Shown: piece by piece, positions 1-7,192 of the stretch
Layout of the letters: every line of letters starts with the position of its first letter
How positions within the stretch are numbered: the first letter of the stretch is position 1
DNA from: Chitinivibrionales bacterium
Lineage (GTDB): Bacteria; Fibrobacterota; Chitinivibrionia; Chitinivibrionales; WJMI01
DNA: 7,307 nucleotides
NCBI GenBank assembly: GCA_014729595.1
Contig: WJJU01000174.1
Coordinates: 1-7,307, forward strand
Reading direction: 5' to 3'
Made by a program: the position numbers and the translations under genes
The notes under the pieces: model-generated
Database searches by the model: none
Told to the model about the DNA's origin: nothing
What the model saw: the letters and a program-made list of their open reading frames with translations, nothing else

Positions 1-508
1 CCGCCCGAGCGTCTTCCATTGTGTCACACACCATCGCCCCCTTTCCCGCCGCAAGGCCCTCCGCCTTTACTACAATCGGCGCCCCCCTCTCTTTCAGATA
101 AGCAAGCGCCGAAGCCTTGTCGGAAAAAGTTTCAAAAGCGGCGGTTGGGACACCGTATTTCTTCATGAGATTTTTAGCAAACACCTTGCTGCCTTCGATA
201 CGTGCCGCGCTCGCGGTGGGACCGAAAATGACAAGGCCGCGACGAGTGAATACATCCACGATCCCTTCAACCAACGGCTGCTCCGGCCCAACAACCGTGA
301 GGTCGATCTCGTTCTCTTCGGCCCAGTCGGCCAACCCCTCCCACGATCCAATTTTCTTATCCACCAAAATGCATCCGTCATGCTCCATGCCGGGATTACC
401 CGGATAGGCATAAATACACAACGGACGATCCGTCCGAAGCATTGCTTTGAGCAGGGCATGCTCCCGGCCCCCACTACCAACTATAAGAATGGTGTTCAGA
501 AAATCCAT
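1..508 (-). CDS. purD: Phosphoribosylamine-glycine ligase (GAR synthetase), 5' part, cut by window edge
   Basis: PurD joins glycine to 5-phosphoribosylamine using ATP, giving GAR, the second step of cytosolic de novo purine synthesis. Only the first 169 residues are present; the E. coli enzyme has about 429, so the rest lies left of the window. The reading frame is open from the ATG at 508 to base 1. Visible family hallmarks are the N-domain nucleotide-fold start ILIVGSGGREHALLKAM (residues 7-23), PGNPGM (36-41), VGPEQPLVEGI (73-83), FGPTASAARIEGSK (95-108) and the start of the ATP-grasp region with VVKAEGLAAGKGAMV (146-160). The start is supported by a purine-rich GAGAGGA at 516-522, seven bases upstream. 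It lies 211 bp after the TPR gene on the same strand, so it may have its own promoter or be the end of a long transcript. No frameshift is seen in the visible part. Confidence 0.96.
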   Translation of the reverse strand, partial: MDFLNTILIVGSGGREHALLKAMLRTDRPLCIYAYPGNPGMEHDGCILVDKKIGSWEGLADWAEENEIDLTVVGPEQPLVEGIVDVFTRRGLVIFGPTASAARIEGSKVFAKNLMKKYGVPTAAFETFSDKASALAYLKERGAPIVVKAEGLAAGKGAMVCDTMEDARA

Positions 509-515
509 CGCTGAG

Positions 516-522
516 TCCTCTC
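516..522 (-). promoter_or_regulatory. Ribosome binding site of purD
   Basis: Minus-strand GAGAGGA ends seven bases before the ATG at 508. It is a good Shine-Dalgarno match and fixes the purD start where the PurD N-terminal motif begins. Confidence 0.7.
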
Positions 523-623
523 TTCAAAACAGGAGAAAATGCACGGTATGATCGCGACGTAACCAAAGGCCGGTAAAATAAATATTTGGAAAGATCCCGG
601 ATTACACTTTGGCTCTAATTTGA

Positions 624-650
624 CCGACCGGCTCGAAAACAAACCGTCGG
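624..650 (-). other. Imperfect hairpin in the TPR-purD gap
   Basis: Bases 624-628 (CCGAC) pair with 646-650 (GTCGG). After a one-base bulge at 629, GG at 630-631 pairs with CC at 644-645, leaving a 12-base loop. It sits about 70 bases past the TPR stop codon. No T-run follows on the minus strand, so it is not a canonical intrinsic terminator. It could be a 3'-end stabilising or processing hairpin, or chance. Confidence 0.25.
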
Positions 651-719
651 CATACATCTCTTGTGCGGGGATTTTGAGGACGGCAACGCCTTCGGTTGTG
701 AACCAGGTAAATTCCCGGC

Positions 720-3700
720 TTAGCGATCGGGGGTGTCGGCCGTGTCATTGCCTTGGTCGCCGGCTCGCGCTTGATCAAGCCTGCTCCGCATCCGCCCCAT
801 CAGTTCATTGCCCGGGTTATGCAGCTCGCCCTTGAGCAACCAACGATGCGCCTTGTCGTATTCCTCTAACGCGATGTGGATATTAGCCAAGTTGGCATAG
901 GCCTCAACCAGATCGTGCCGTCGCGATATCGCATTGGCATAGAAGACTTTAGCGGAGTCAAGTTCACCTTGTTCGGCATATATCGCCCCTAAGTTGTTCC
1001 ATGCCGGGTAATAGCGAGAATCCCGCTTGAGGATTAGTCGGTATAGTAACTGTGCCGATGAATCATTGTCGTCGTTCTGAAACGCCACCGCTTGATTATA
1101 TAATGAATCAAGCGTATCCATGACAACCTGGGTCCCCACCTCTTCCCCGCTCTCGGCTTGGTAATGTTTCTCCAGAGTGACGTTTGAAAGGGTTGGGTCC
1201 AATCGGCGCGCACGTTGATAGTGTTTCCATGCTTTTTCGATATCACCCAAATTGTACCAAGCGACCGCTAAGTTGTACTGAACCAACGGGTTACGCGAAT
1301 CGAGGCCCGACAACTGCTCGTACCATCGGCGGGCGGTTTCCCAATCTTCGAGACCAAAGGCCGCGTTGCCGATCATACGACACACCCTCACCCTGTCGCG
1401 ACCATTCACCGCCCCGATTAACTTTTCGCCCAACCGCAGAGCATCATCGTAGCGTTTCGCTTGGAGCGCCGCCAGCGCCATGTTGTATCGTGTGGAAAAC
1501 GATGTGTCTCCCCCGGCCTTCCACAACTCGTAAGCGCTGTCATAGCGCCCTTCATAAAAAGCTAGCTGAGCGGTAAGCTCATTGCGCGCATAGGTCCAGA
1601 GCGAATCATGCGGAAGCCGGCTAATCGCCTCCCCTGCCTCGTCTCCTAGTCCCCGGGCCACATAAATTTTGGCTAGCGCATACCAATCGTTGTCGTTCTT
1701 TTGGGGCAGCCCGCTCAACAGTTCCAGCGCACGCGCCGTATCCCCATTCCACAGCGCCAATTCGCCGTCCGCTCTCCTCGCATTGATTGTACCCGGATAC
1801 TCGTCACGAAGAATATCCACCATTTGCGACGCCCGTGATTTTTTTCCTTTTCTTTGCGCCGCGATGAATGCGTTGTATGCCGCGACTTCACGCTTCGGCG
1901 AATCGAGCGCCCCCCGATATGCCTCCCAAGCCTTCTCATATTTCCCCATCGCCAGATAGGCGTTGCCGATATTGATCCACAAGGCATGCTTCTCGGGATC
2001 GAGCCGCAAAGCGCGATGATACTTTTCGAGTGCTCCCTCGTAATCACCTTCTTTCTCAAGTGCCAGTCCCATGTTGGCCCACATCACAGGGTTGGAGGAA
2101 TCCTCCCTCAAGTGTTCGGCCCACAACTCCCGCGCGCGTTCTTCATAGCCCATACGATTGAGCACGAACGCAAGCAGCGCCCGAGCCGCGGGGTTGTCGC
2201 GCCTAACCCGCAGGCTTCTCTGAAAACACTCGCGTGCTTGAGAGAGGTCATTGCGCTCCATATTCGCATAACCCATTTGGTAGTAGATGCGCCAAGGATT
2301 ACGCCGCCATCGATCCAGCAGCGATTCGAATACCGCAATCGCCTTCGCATAAAGCCCGGCCTCCATGTAACATTGCGCGAGTTCATGCTCGGTTTCAACG
2401 TCTAAAACAAACTTCTCTTCGCCCCTCTCCAGAACCGAAATCGCCTCGGTAAGATTCCCTTTCATACGATGAAAAACTGCTTCGTGCCGGACAATCCCTT
2501 CGGTGCGCTCGGATTCGGGTACCGCACGAAGTACTTCTTGAGCTTTATCGATATCGCCGGCATGAAAGTGAAGAATCGCCAATTCAAGGGCAAGTCCGCC
2601 GCATCGAAGCGCACAGGTATCGAGTCGTTGACGCACCTTTTGGGCGGTAGCGGCCAACGCACGCTTCTCTTTCGTAACGAGAGCAAGGTTAAGCTGCGCA
2701 CTTCTATGCTCCGGATCCATCTTCAAAGCCTTCTGAAAGTTCTCGACGGCGGCCGTCGTATCGCCACTTTCGTAGAGAAGCACTCCCAAAACATCGTAGT
2801 ACTCCGCACGCGTGTCCAACGCGAGAGCTTGGCGAATATGTTCCTTTGCCTCGGTCCTCTTTCCTCTATGGCGAGCCGCCAACGCACGAAGGTGAAAAAG
2901 GGAAGGGTCCCGGAGGGTATCGGCGAGCGGGGCCCATACCCCCTCCGCCCGTTCGTAGTCACCGACATAGAAAAGCATCTGACCAAGATTGAACCGTAAG
3001 AGAGGATCGTTCGGGTAAAGCCTGACGCCTTCTTCAAACCGCTTTGTCGCATCGGCCATGCGGCCGCACTCCTTCGCCGCCACGCCTGCCAAAAGAAGCG
3101 CATCCGCGGAAGGAGGACTTACGCGAGCCAAATAGTGGTTTATTGTCCGCAAGCTTTTGGAACACTCACCGTTATCCATTTGCATCAAAGCAAGACTTGC
3201 CAGAATTGACGGGGGACCTCCTTTAGCGACGGCTTCCGCGAAATACCGAGCCGCCCGGGCCGGTTTCCCACGGCCCGCCTCAATTTCCCCAAGCATCTCG
3301 AGCGCATAATGCGTGTCGGTGTGCCGAAGCAAAACCTTCTCGGCCCGCGTCGTATCACCGATTTCCACCGACCCATACGCGTACATCGCCCAAACATCTC
3401 TTTCGCGGGGCGCGATGTCGTACGCCTTTTCCCAATGCCTGACCGCATCGCGCTTTTTTCCCTCGACCATATCCACTCGGCCAAGCATAATTAATGCTTG
3501 ATGGAAACGAGGGTTGCACTGAAGCCCCCTGGCTAAATACCTTCGCGCCTTTTTATACTCTTTGTCGTAGAACGCCGCTACCCCAAGGTTATAATGCACA
3601 ATCGCATAGTCGGGATCGGCCGCGGCCAATGCTTTCCATATTTCTTCGGCCCTGAAAACGGTGCCGCGCCGAAAATAGACGACCCCGCGGTTGTTGACTG

Positions 3701-3989
3701 CGTCGCTGTAACCCACAAGAACATCGGATGCGCTTTCGAAATAGCCGAGCGCCGAATCGAGATCGCCGCGCTCCAGAGCATCGAGTCCTTTTTGGTTAAG
3801 CGCATAAGCTTTTTCACCGGCTTTTATGACTGCTCCCGGAAGAGCATCACGTTCATCGGAGTCCTCAAACGTGAATTCGAGTTCTACCGCATTGGTAACG
3901 GTGAATAGCCATATCAGTACGAATAAGCGGGAAAAAAAACAGGAGGAATACACGCGGTGAATCGTCGTACTGGCTGAAGCGGTTGGCAT
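720..3989 (-). CDS. Exported giant tetratricopeptide-repeat (TPR) protein, 1089 aa
   Basis: TPR proteins are alpha-solenoid scaffolds that bind partner proteins; no enzyme domain is visible here. Residues 19-34 are a hydrophobic core preceded by H11, R12 and R21 and ending in TNA before VELEF, which reads as a Sec signal peptide cut near residue 34. No lipobox Cys lies at the cleavage site, so a soluble periplasmic or outer-membrane-associated protein is likelier than a lipoprotein. From about residue 59 to 1058 the chain is TPR-like throughout, roughly 28 units of 34 residues. The clearest units are near 127-160, 331-360, 395-428, 565-600, 633-666, 667-700, 900-933, 992-1025 and 1026-1059, many with the W/Y-x-x-L/I-G-x-A-Y and A-x-x-x-Y/F-x-x-A-L signatures followed by D-P. 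Less regular linkers lie near 430-465 (with C459-A-L-R-C463), 700-765 and 934-965. The hydrophilic tail after 1060 is not repeat-like. The ATG has no clear Shine-Dalgarno sequence; a GTG at codon 13 would still give a signal peptide but also lacks one. It starts 49 bp after the HAD gene and is probably co-transcribed with it. I do not recognise a named family. Confidence 0.93.
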   Translation of the reverse strand: MPTASASTTIHRVYSSCFFSRLFVLIWLFTVTNAVELEFTFEDSDERDALPGAVIKAGEKAYALNQKGLDALERGDLDSALGYFESASDVLVGYSDAVNNRGVVYFRRGTVFRAEEIWKALAAADPDYAIVHYNLGVAAFYDKEYKKARRYLARGLQCNPRFHQALIMLGRVDMVEGKKRDAVRHWEKAYDIAPRERDVWAMYAYGSVEIGDTTRAEKVLLRHTDTHYALEMLGEIEAGRGKPARAARYFAEAVAKGGPPSILASLALMQMDNGECSKSLRTINHYLARVSPPSADALLLAGVAAKECGRMADATKRFEEGVRLYPNDPLLRFNLGQMLFYVGDYERAEGVWAPLADTLRDPSLFHLRALAARHRGKRTEAKEHIRQALALDTRAEYYDVLGVLLYESGDTTAAVENFQKALKMDPEHRSAQLNLALVTKEKRALAATAQKVRQRLDTCALRCGGLALELAILHFHAGDIDKAQEVLRAVPESERTEGIVRHEAVFHRMKGNLTEAISVLERGEEKFVLDVETEHELAQCYMEAGLYAKAIAVFESLLDRWRRNPWRIYYQMGYANMERNDLSQARECFQRSLRVRRDNPAARALLAFVLNRMGYEERARELWAEHLREDSSNPVMWANMGLALEKEGDYEGALEKYHRALRLDPEKHALWINIGNAYLAMGKYEKAWEAYRGALDSPKREVAAYNAFIAAQRKGKKSRASQMVDILRDEYPGTINARRADGELALWNGDTARALELLSGLPQKNDNDWYALAKIYVARGLGDEAGEAISRLPHDSLWTYARNELTAQLAFYEGRYDSAYELWKAGGDTSFSTRYNMALAALQAKRYDDALRLGEKLIGAVNGRDRVRVCRMIGNAAFGLEDWETARRWYEQLSGLDSRNPLVQYNLAVAWYNLGDIEKAWKHYQRARRLDPTLSNVTLEKHYQAESGEEVGTQVVMDTLDSLYNQAVAFQNDDNDSSAQLLYRLILKRDSRYYPAWNNLGAIYAEQGELDSAKVFYANAISRRHDLVEAYANLANIHIALEEYDKAHRWLLKGELHNPGNELMGRMRSRLDQARAGDQGNDTADTPDR

Positions 3990-4038
3990 TCGACACCCGG
4001 CTTTCGGTTCTAATGTGTTATGCCTTATCCTAAACCGC

Positions 4039-5022
4039 TCATTTCCGGGATTCCGAGGGCTTCTCCTCGTAGAATGAGAGCAGGTCCGGAAGCTCTTCCC
4101 AGCCGCTGAACGCGATGTCGGGAACTACGGAACCTTCTCTCCCGTGAGTGAACGATGAGGCTCGATCTCCCGAAAAAAATGCGGTTCGCATGCCCGCCTG
4201 CCGCGCGGGAGCGATATCCGATATCAGATCATTTCCAACAAAGACCGTCTGTTCGGGTAATATGTGAAGTTCGTATAAAGCATCGTAGAGCTTCTCGAAC
4301 AACATCTTACCGGGTTTAGCCCTTCCTACTTGGTACGACATAAGGACTAAATCTACGTCAAACAGCTCAAGGTAATCATCGAGTCGGTTGTTACTTTGAT
4401 CGCGCAAGAACAAGGTCAAATCGATAGGCGTGTAGAACTGAGCGTTGGATACGATACCCAACTTGATGTTTTTCTCTCTCAACGCCGTCAGTGCATCGAC
4501 AACGCCCGGAAAGAAACCGCGCCCCAAGGCATGGAAATTGTAATAATACGCCACACATCGCGAAACTTCGGCACTATCACCCAAATCAAGCTCATCAATC
4601 GAGTATCCATGCCTTTTGAGCATAAGAATTATCAATTCCCAAATGCGCTCGATTTTCACTTCCGGATACTCGATCCCCCGCTTTCGGGACTTTTCATGAT
4701 CCAGGGCTATCAGGCCGTGATAGAAGTCACGAAGCGTCTTTGCGGGGGGATCGGCCGGATTCATAACCGCCAAGAAATCGGTCATACCAAATTGTCGAGC
4801 GGTCCTATCAAACGCCTCCTCAAGAAACGCCAACTTCCCCTCTTCGCCGGTATATGCGGGCATCCAGTAATTAACCAGCGTCCCATATACGTCAAAGATC
4901 ACCGCATGCACATCGAAAAGCTTTTCCGCCTGCGCGAATGTGCGAAACGGCGAGAGAGGACGAAAATTGTCGACACTCTCCCGCTCATGAAGCTCCCGTG
5001 CGAATTCCGCCACCAAAGACAT
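4039..5022 (-). CDS. HAD-superfamily hydrolase, probable phosphatase, 327 aa
   Basis: HAD hydrolases use an Asp nucleophile and Mg2+ to cleave phosphate esters, or carbon-halogen bonds in the dehalogenase branch. The motifs are in order: motif I VIFDVYGTLV with nucleophile D44; motif II IVSNAQ with S192; motif III GRAKPGKMLFEKL with K236; motif IV FVGNDLISDIAPARQAGM with D265 and D269. The alpha-helical stretch from about 55 to 170 between motifs I and II is a type-1 (C1) cap. Motif IV is of phosphatase type, but the residue two after the nucleophile is Y46, not the usual acid/base Asp. That D-x-Y-G-T form is known from L-2-haloacid dehalogenases, so the substrate is uncertain. A 36-residue extension precedes the core. 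There is no signal peptide or membrane segment, so it should be cytoplasmic. The ATG at 5022 has only a weak TAGG upstream. It lies 66 bp after hflC and 49 bp before the TPR gene. Confidence 0.92.
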   Translation of the reverse strand: MSLVAEFARELHERESVDNFRPLSPFRTFAQAEKLFDVHAVIFDVYGTLVNYWMPAYTGEEGKLAFLEEAFDRTARQFGMTDFLAVMNPADPPAKTLRDFYHGLIALDHEKSRKRGIEYPEVKIERIWELIILMLKRHGYSIDELDLGDSAEVSRCVAYYYNFHALGRGFFPGVVDALTALREKNIKLGIVSNAQFYTPIDLTLFLRDQSNNRLDDYLELFDVDLVLMSYQVGRAKPGKMLFEKLYDALYELHILPEQTVFVGNDLISDIAPARQAGMRTAFFSGDRASSFTHGREGSVVPDIAFSGWEELPDLLSFYEEKPSESRK

Positions 5023-5032
5023 AACATTAACC

Positions 5033-5050
5033 TAACGATGCAATGCGTTA
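5033..5050. repeat. Short inverted repeat between hflC and the HAD gene
   Basis: TAACG at 5033-5037 and CGTTA at 5046-5050 form a perfect 5-bp inverted repeat with an 8-base spacer, just upstream of the HAD start. It is too short to be a terminator and has no T-run. It might be a small operator half-site pair, but an arm this short can arise by chance. Confidence 0.2.
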
Positions 5051-5088
5051 TCGGACAAGAAGATACATAGCTTTAAACCGGATTGGAT

Positions 5089-6045
5089 TCATCGGGCTAC
5101 GCCGTAATCTTTCAAATATTTCAGAAAATCCGCATCGGTCGAGAACATCGCCCACGTCGTACTGTCCAGTGCGCTTTTGTACAAATCGAGGCTCTGAACG
5201 AATGAGTAAAATTCAGGGTCCCGATTGAATGCCTGCGCATAGGTATGTGTCGCCTTGGCGTCGGCCTCCCCTTTTACGATCTGCGACCGTCGGTATGCCT
5301 CGGAGTAGATCTTTTTCAGCTCCCGCTCCTTGCGTCCTAGTATTTTCTGGCTTTCCCCTCGTCCTTCAGAGCGATATTTCTCAGCTATTTGCCTTCGTTC
5401 CGCGATCATGCGGTCATACACATTCCGCAGAACATCGTCGACATAATTGATCCTTTTAAATCGCACATCAACCAATTCGATTCCAAGGTTGTTCAGCTTC
5501 GGCTGCGCCTGTCCAAGGATAGCCTCTCTCATGCCCGCTCGCCCAAGCTCCAGATGCAGTCGCTGTTCACCCTTAACCGAATCCAACACCGAGCTGTCGG
5601 TGATCATATCCTCAGCAATTGGCAAATCGCGTTCCGAAGTCCTGACGGCTTCGATCAGATGATGACTCGTTACTACGTTTCGCACCGCGGCGTCCACAAT
5701 ATCATCGAGCCTTCGCTGAGCCGCGTTTTCATCGCCGACTTTTTCAAAAAACGTCAGTGCATCAGTAATTTTCCAACGACCGAACACATCGACCCAAATG
5801 AACGTCTTGTCTTTAGTCGGCACCTGCCCGCGTTGCCCGTCCCACTCCAAGATATTCTTGGCAAACGTATGTACCGTATGAACAAACGGCGCCTTGAGGT
5901 GTAATCCGGGGCTCGTAATCGGATCGCCGACCGACTCGCCGAATTGTGTTATAACAACCTGCTGTGTTTCATCCACCGCATAAAACGTATCGGTCAGTAC
6001 AAAAAGCACCGCCGCAACAATTATCAAGCCAACAATCTTTTTCAT
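5089..6045 (-). CDS. hflC: HflC, SPFH-domain modulator of FtsH protease
   Basis: HflC pairs with HflK in the inner membrane to form a large periplasmic cage around the FtsH AAA+ protease, limiting its access to membrane substrates. The 318-residue protein is close to the E. coli length of 334. A single N-terminal membrane segment (about 4-20) is followed by the SPFH/band-7 domain, beginning VDETQQVVITQFGE (24-37) and GLHLKAPF (47-54), with KTFIWVDVFGRWKI at 80-93. Then come VRFKRINY (194-201) and a charged coiled-coil region from about 205 to 265. The C-terminus carries the HflC hallmark RDPEFYSFVQSL (275-286) and STDADFLKYLK (302-312), which HflK lacks. Its ATG overlaps the hflK stop codon by one base (TAATG), and a strong AAGGGGGG lies six bases upstream inside hflK, so translation is probably coupled. 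Confidence 0.96.
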   Translation of the reverse strand: MKKIVGLIIVAAVLFVLTDTFYAVDETQQVVITQFGESVGDPITSPGLHLKAPFVHTVHTFAKNILEWDGQRGQVPTKDKTFIWVDVFGRWKITDALTFFEKVGDENAAQRRLDDIVDAAVRNVVTSHHLIEAVRTSERDLPIAEDMITDSSVLDSVKGEQRLHLELGRAGMREAILGQAQPKLNNLGIELVDVRFKRINYVDDVLRNVYDRMIAERRQIAEKYRSEGRGESQKILGRKERELKKIYSEAYRRSQIVKGEADAKATHTYAQAFNRDPEFYSFVQSLDLYKSALDSTTWAMFSTDADFLKYLKDYGVAR

Positions 6046-7049
6046 TATTTGCCCCCCTTCCGACCGACATCCAGCAGCGGCAACGGGCCATTTTGGTCGG
6101 AGTCAACTATGTACTTCGATCCCAATTTCGGCAACACTTCGCGCAATGCCTCTATGTACATGCGCCTTCTCGTAACATCACGAGACTTTGCATATTCTTG
6201 GTAGAGCGCAACAAATCGACTGGAATCACCCTGTGCCTTATTCACACGATCCAATGCATACCCCTCAGCCTCACTTACAATCTTCTCCGCCTCACCGCGG
6301 GCCGACGGAATCGCTTTATTGTACTCCTCGCGCGCCTCGTAGATCATGCGCTCTTTTTGCTGAAGCGCTTGGTTCACTTCATTGAAAGACGACTGAACGG
6401 GCTTGGGAACGTTGGTATTTTTCAATTCCACACTCACCACCGTCAGTCCCGTGCTCGCCTCATCCAATGCCTGCTGCAAAAGCACTTTCGAGGTGTCGGC
6501 AATAGTTAGACGGTCGCTGATGACTTCATTAATGCTCCTATCGCCAACAACCTCCCGCATAACCGCTTCGGACAGATCGCGAAGCGTTCCTTGGACATCC
6601 CGGACTCTAAACAGATAATCGCGAGGATTGCTGATGCGATACTGCACCAGCCAAGGTACAACCGCACAATTCAAATCACCCGTCAGCATAAGTGATTCTT
6701 CGGTATAGCGTTCCTCCGGAGCATAATCGGTCTGCACTCCGGCACGCACCGTCCGGAATCCGAACTCTTCCGTGTAGACTTTTTTGACTTTCACCTTGGT
6801 CTTGTGCTCTATTCCCTCGGGAAGCTTAAAATGGAGTCCCGGGCCGACAACCCGGTTGTACTTCCCAAAGCGCTGGATAATGGCCTGTTCATTCACACCA
6901 ACGGTGAACCAACCCGTAAGCACAATCCAAACAACCGCGGCTACCGCCGCAACTACGCCCAACAGCAGCCCCGTCTTGCCGGCGAATTTACGCCGCATTT
7001 TTGAGGCTACTTGATTGAGAACTTCATTAGGATCCGACTGCATATTCAT
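6045..7049 (-). CDS. hflK: HflK, SPFH-domain modulator of FtsH protease
   Basis: HflK is the partner of HflC in the inner-membrane complex that regulates FtsH. I choose the ATG at 7049 (334 aa) because GGAG at 7059-7062 lies nine bases upstream. The frame is also open to a TTG at 7064, but that start would put the ribosome binding site inside the gene. One membrane segment spans about 27-46. The SPFH domain follows with VNEQAIIQRFGKY (52-64) and GPGLHFKLP (69-77), then LTGDLNCAVVPWLVQYRI (122-139). NVPKPVQSSFNEV (213-225) leads into the coiled coil rich in EAR/EAE. The tail has TRRRMYIEALREVLPK (293-308), typical of HflK, and ends PLPLLDVGRKGGK. E. coli HflK is 419 residues and has a Gly/Pro-rich N-terminal cytoplasmic stretch that is replaced here by a short hydrophilic one of about 26 residues. 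FtsH is not in the window. Confidence 0.96.
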   Translation of the reverse strand: MNMQSDPNEVLNQVASKMRRKFAGKTGLLLGVVAAVAAVVWIVLTGWFTVGVNEQAIIQRFGKYNRVVGPGLHFKLPEGIEHKTKVKVKKVYTEEFGFRTVRAGVQTDYAPEERYTEESLMLTGDLNCAVVPWLVQYRISNPRDYLFRVRDVQGTLRDLSEAVMREVVGDRSINEVISDRLTIADTSKVLLQQALDEASTGLTVVSVELKNTNVPKPVQSSFNEVNQALQQKERMIYEAREEYNKAIPSARGEAEKIVSEAEGYALDRVNKAQGDSSRFVALYQEYAKSRDVTRRRMYIEALREVLPKLGSKYIVDSDQNGPLPLLDVGRKGGK

Positions 7050-7058
7050 AGAAACATT

Positions 7059-7062
7059 CTCC
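7059..7062 (-). promoter_or_regulatory. Ribosome binding site of hflK (decides the start)
   Basis: Minus-strand GGAG stands nine bases before the ATG at 7049. It overlaps the TTG codon at 7062-7064, which could otherwise be read as an upstream start, and so argues for the ATG. Confidence 0.7.
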
Positions 7063-7104
7063 AAAAATGATGGGTTCTGAGGAATAAGGGCCGGAATCTC
7101 GACA

Positions 7105-7149
7105 GGCTGAATACCTGAGCACTACGAGGCACCAGCATTACTTTCAGCC
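7105..7149. repeat. 7-bp inverted repeat in the hflK leader
   Basis: GGCTGAA at 7105-7111 is the exact inverse of TTCAGCC at 7143-7149, with 31 bases between. If transcribed it could fold into a long-loop hairpin in the hflK 5' leader. The right arm falls in the spacer of the candidate promoter, so it could equally be an operator pair. No T-run follows, which argues against a terminator. Confidence 0.3.
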
Positions 7150-7165
7150 CATCAGAGACTATCAA
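7137..7165 (-). promoter_or_regulatory. Candidate sigma-70-type promoter for hflKC operon
   Basis: Reading the minus strand, TTGATA (7160-7165, five of six matches to TTGACA) is followed after exactly 17 bases by AGTAAT (7137-7142, four of six matches to TATAAT). Transcription would begin near 7130, giving a leader of about 80 bases. The -35 element lies inside one copy of the 14-bp direct repeat. The -10 is weak, and another weak pair, TTGAGG with CACAAT at 17-bp spacing (7263-7291), lies farther upstream. Confidence 0.3.
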
Positions 7166-7192
7166 ATCCGCGGCTTCCGAGACTATCAAATC
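7155..7192. repeat. Tandem 14-bp direct repeat upstream of hflK
   Basis: GAGACTATCAAATC occurs perfectly at 7155-7168 and again at 7179-7192, a period of 24 bp, with only scattered matches in the flanks. Each copy contains TTGATA on the minus strand. The position, 106-143 bp before the hflK ATG next to an AT-rich block, suits a regulator binding site used twice, but the binding protein is unknown. Confidence 0.6.

Noticed and set aside
496..657. Minus-strand open frame of 53 codons (ATG at 657) spanning most of the TPR-purD gap and overlapping the purD start
   Set aside because: No ribosome binding site before its ATG, overlap with the well-supported purD start, and no recognisable sequence.
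1854..2405. Plus-strand open frame of 183 codons opposite the TPR gene
   Set aside because: Antisense shadow with no family signature, within continuous TPR coding sequence.
2469..2999. Plus-strand open frame of 176 codons opposite the TPR gene
   Set aside because: Shadow of the clear TPR repeats on the other strand.
4396..5070. Plus-strand open frame of 224 codons opposite the HAD gene
   Set aside because: Antisense to a gene with all four HAD motifs; the frame has no recognisable motif.
5964..6509. Plus-strand open frame of 181 codons across the hflK-hflC junction
   Set aside because: Both hflK and hflC are unmistakable on the other strand and this frame has no motif.
7050..7064. TTG at 7064 as the hflK start, giving five extra residues
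   Set aside because: It would overlap the GGAG ribosome binding site that is well placed for the ATG at 7049.
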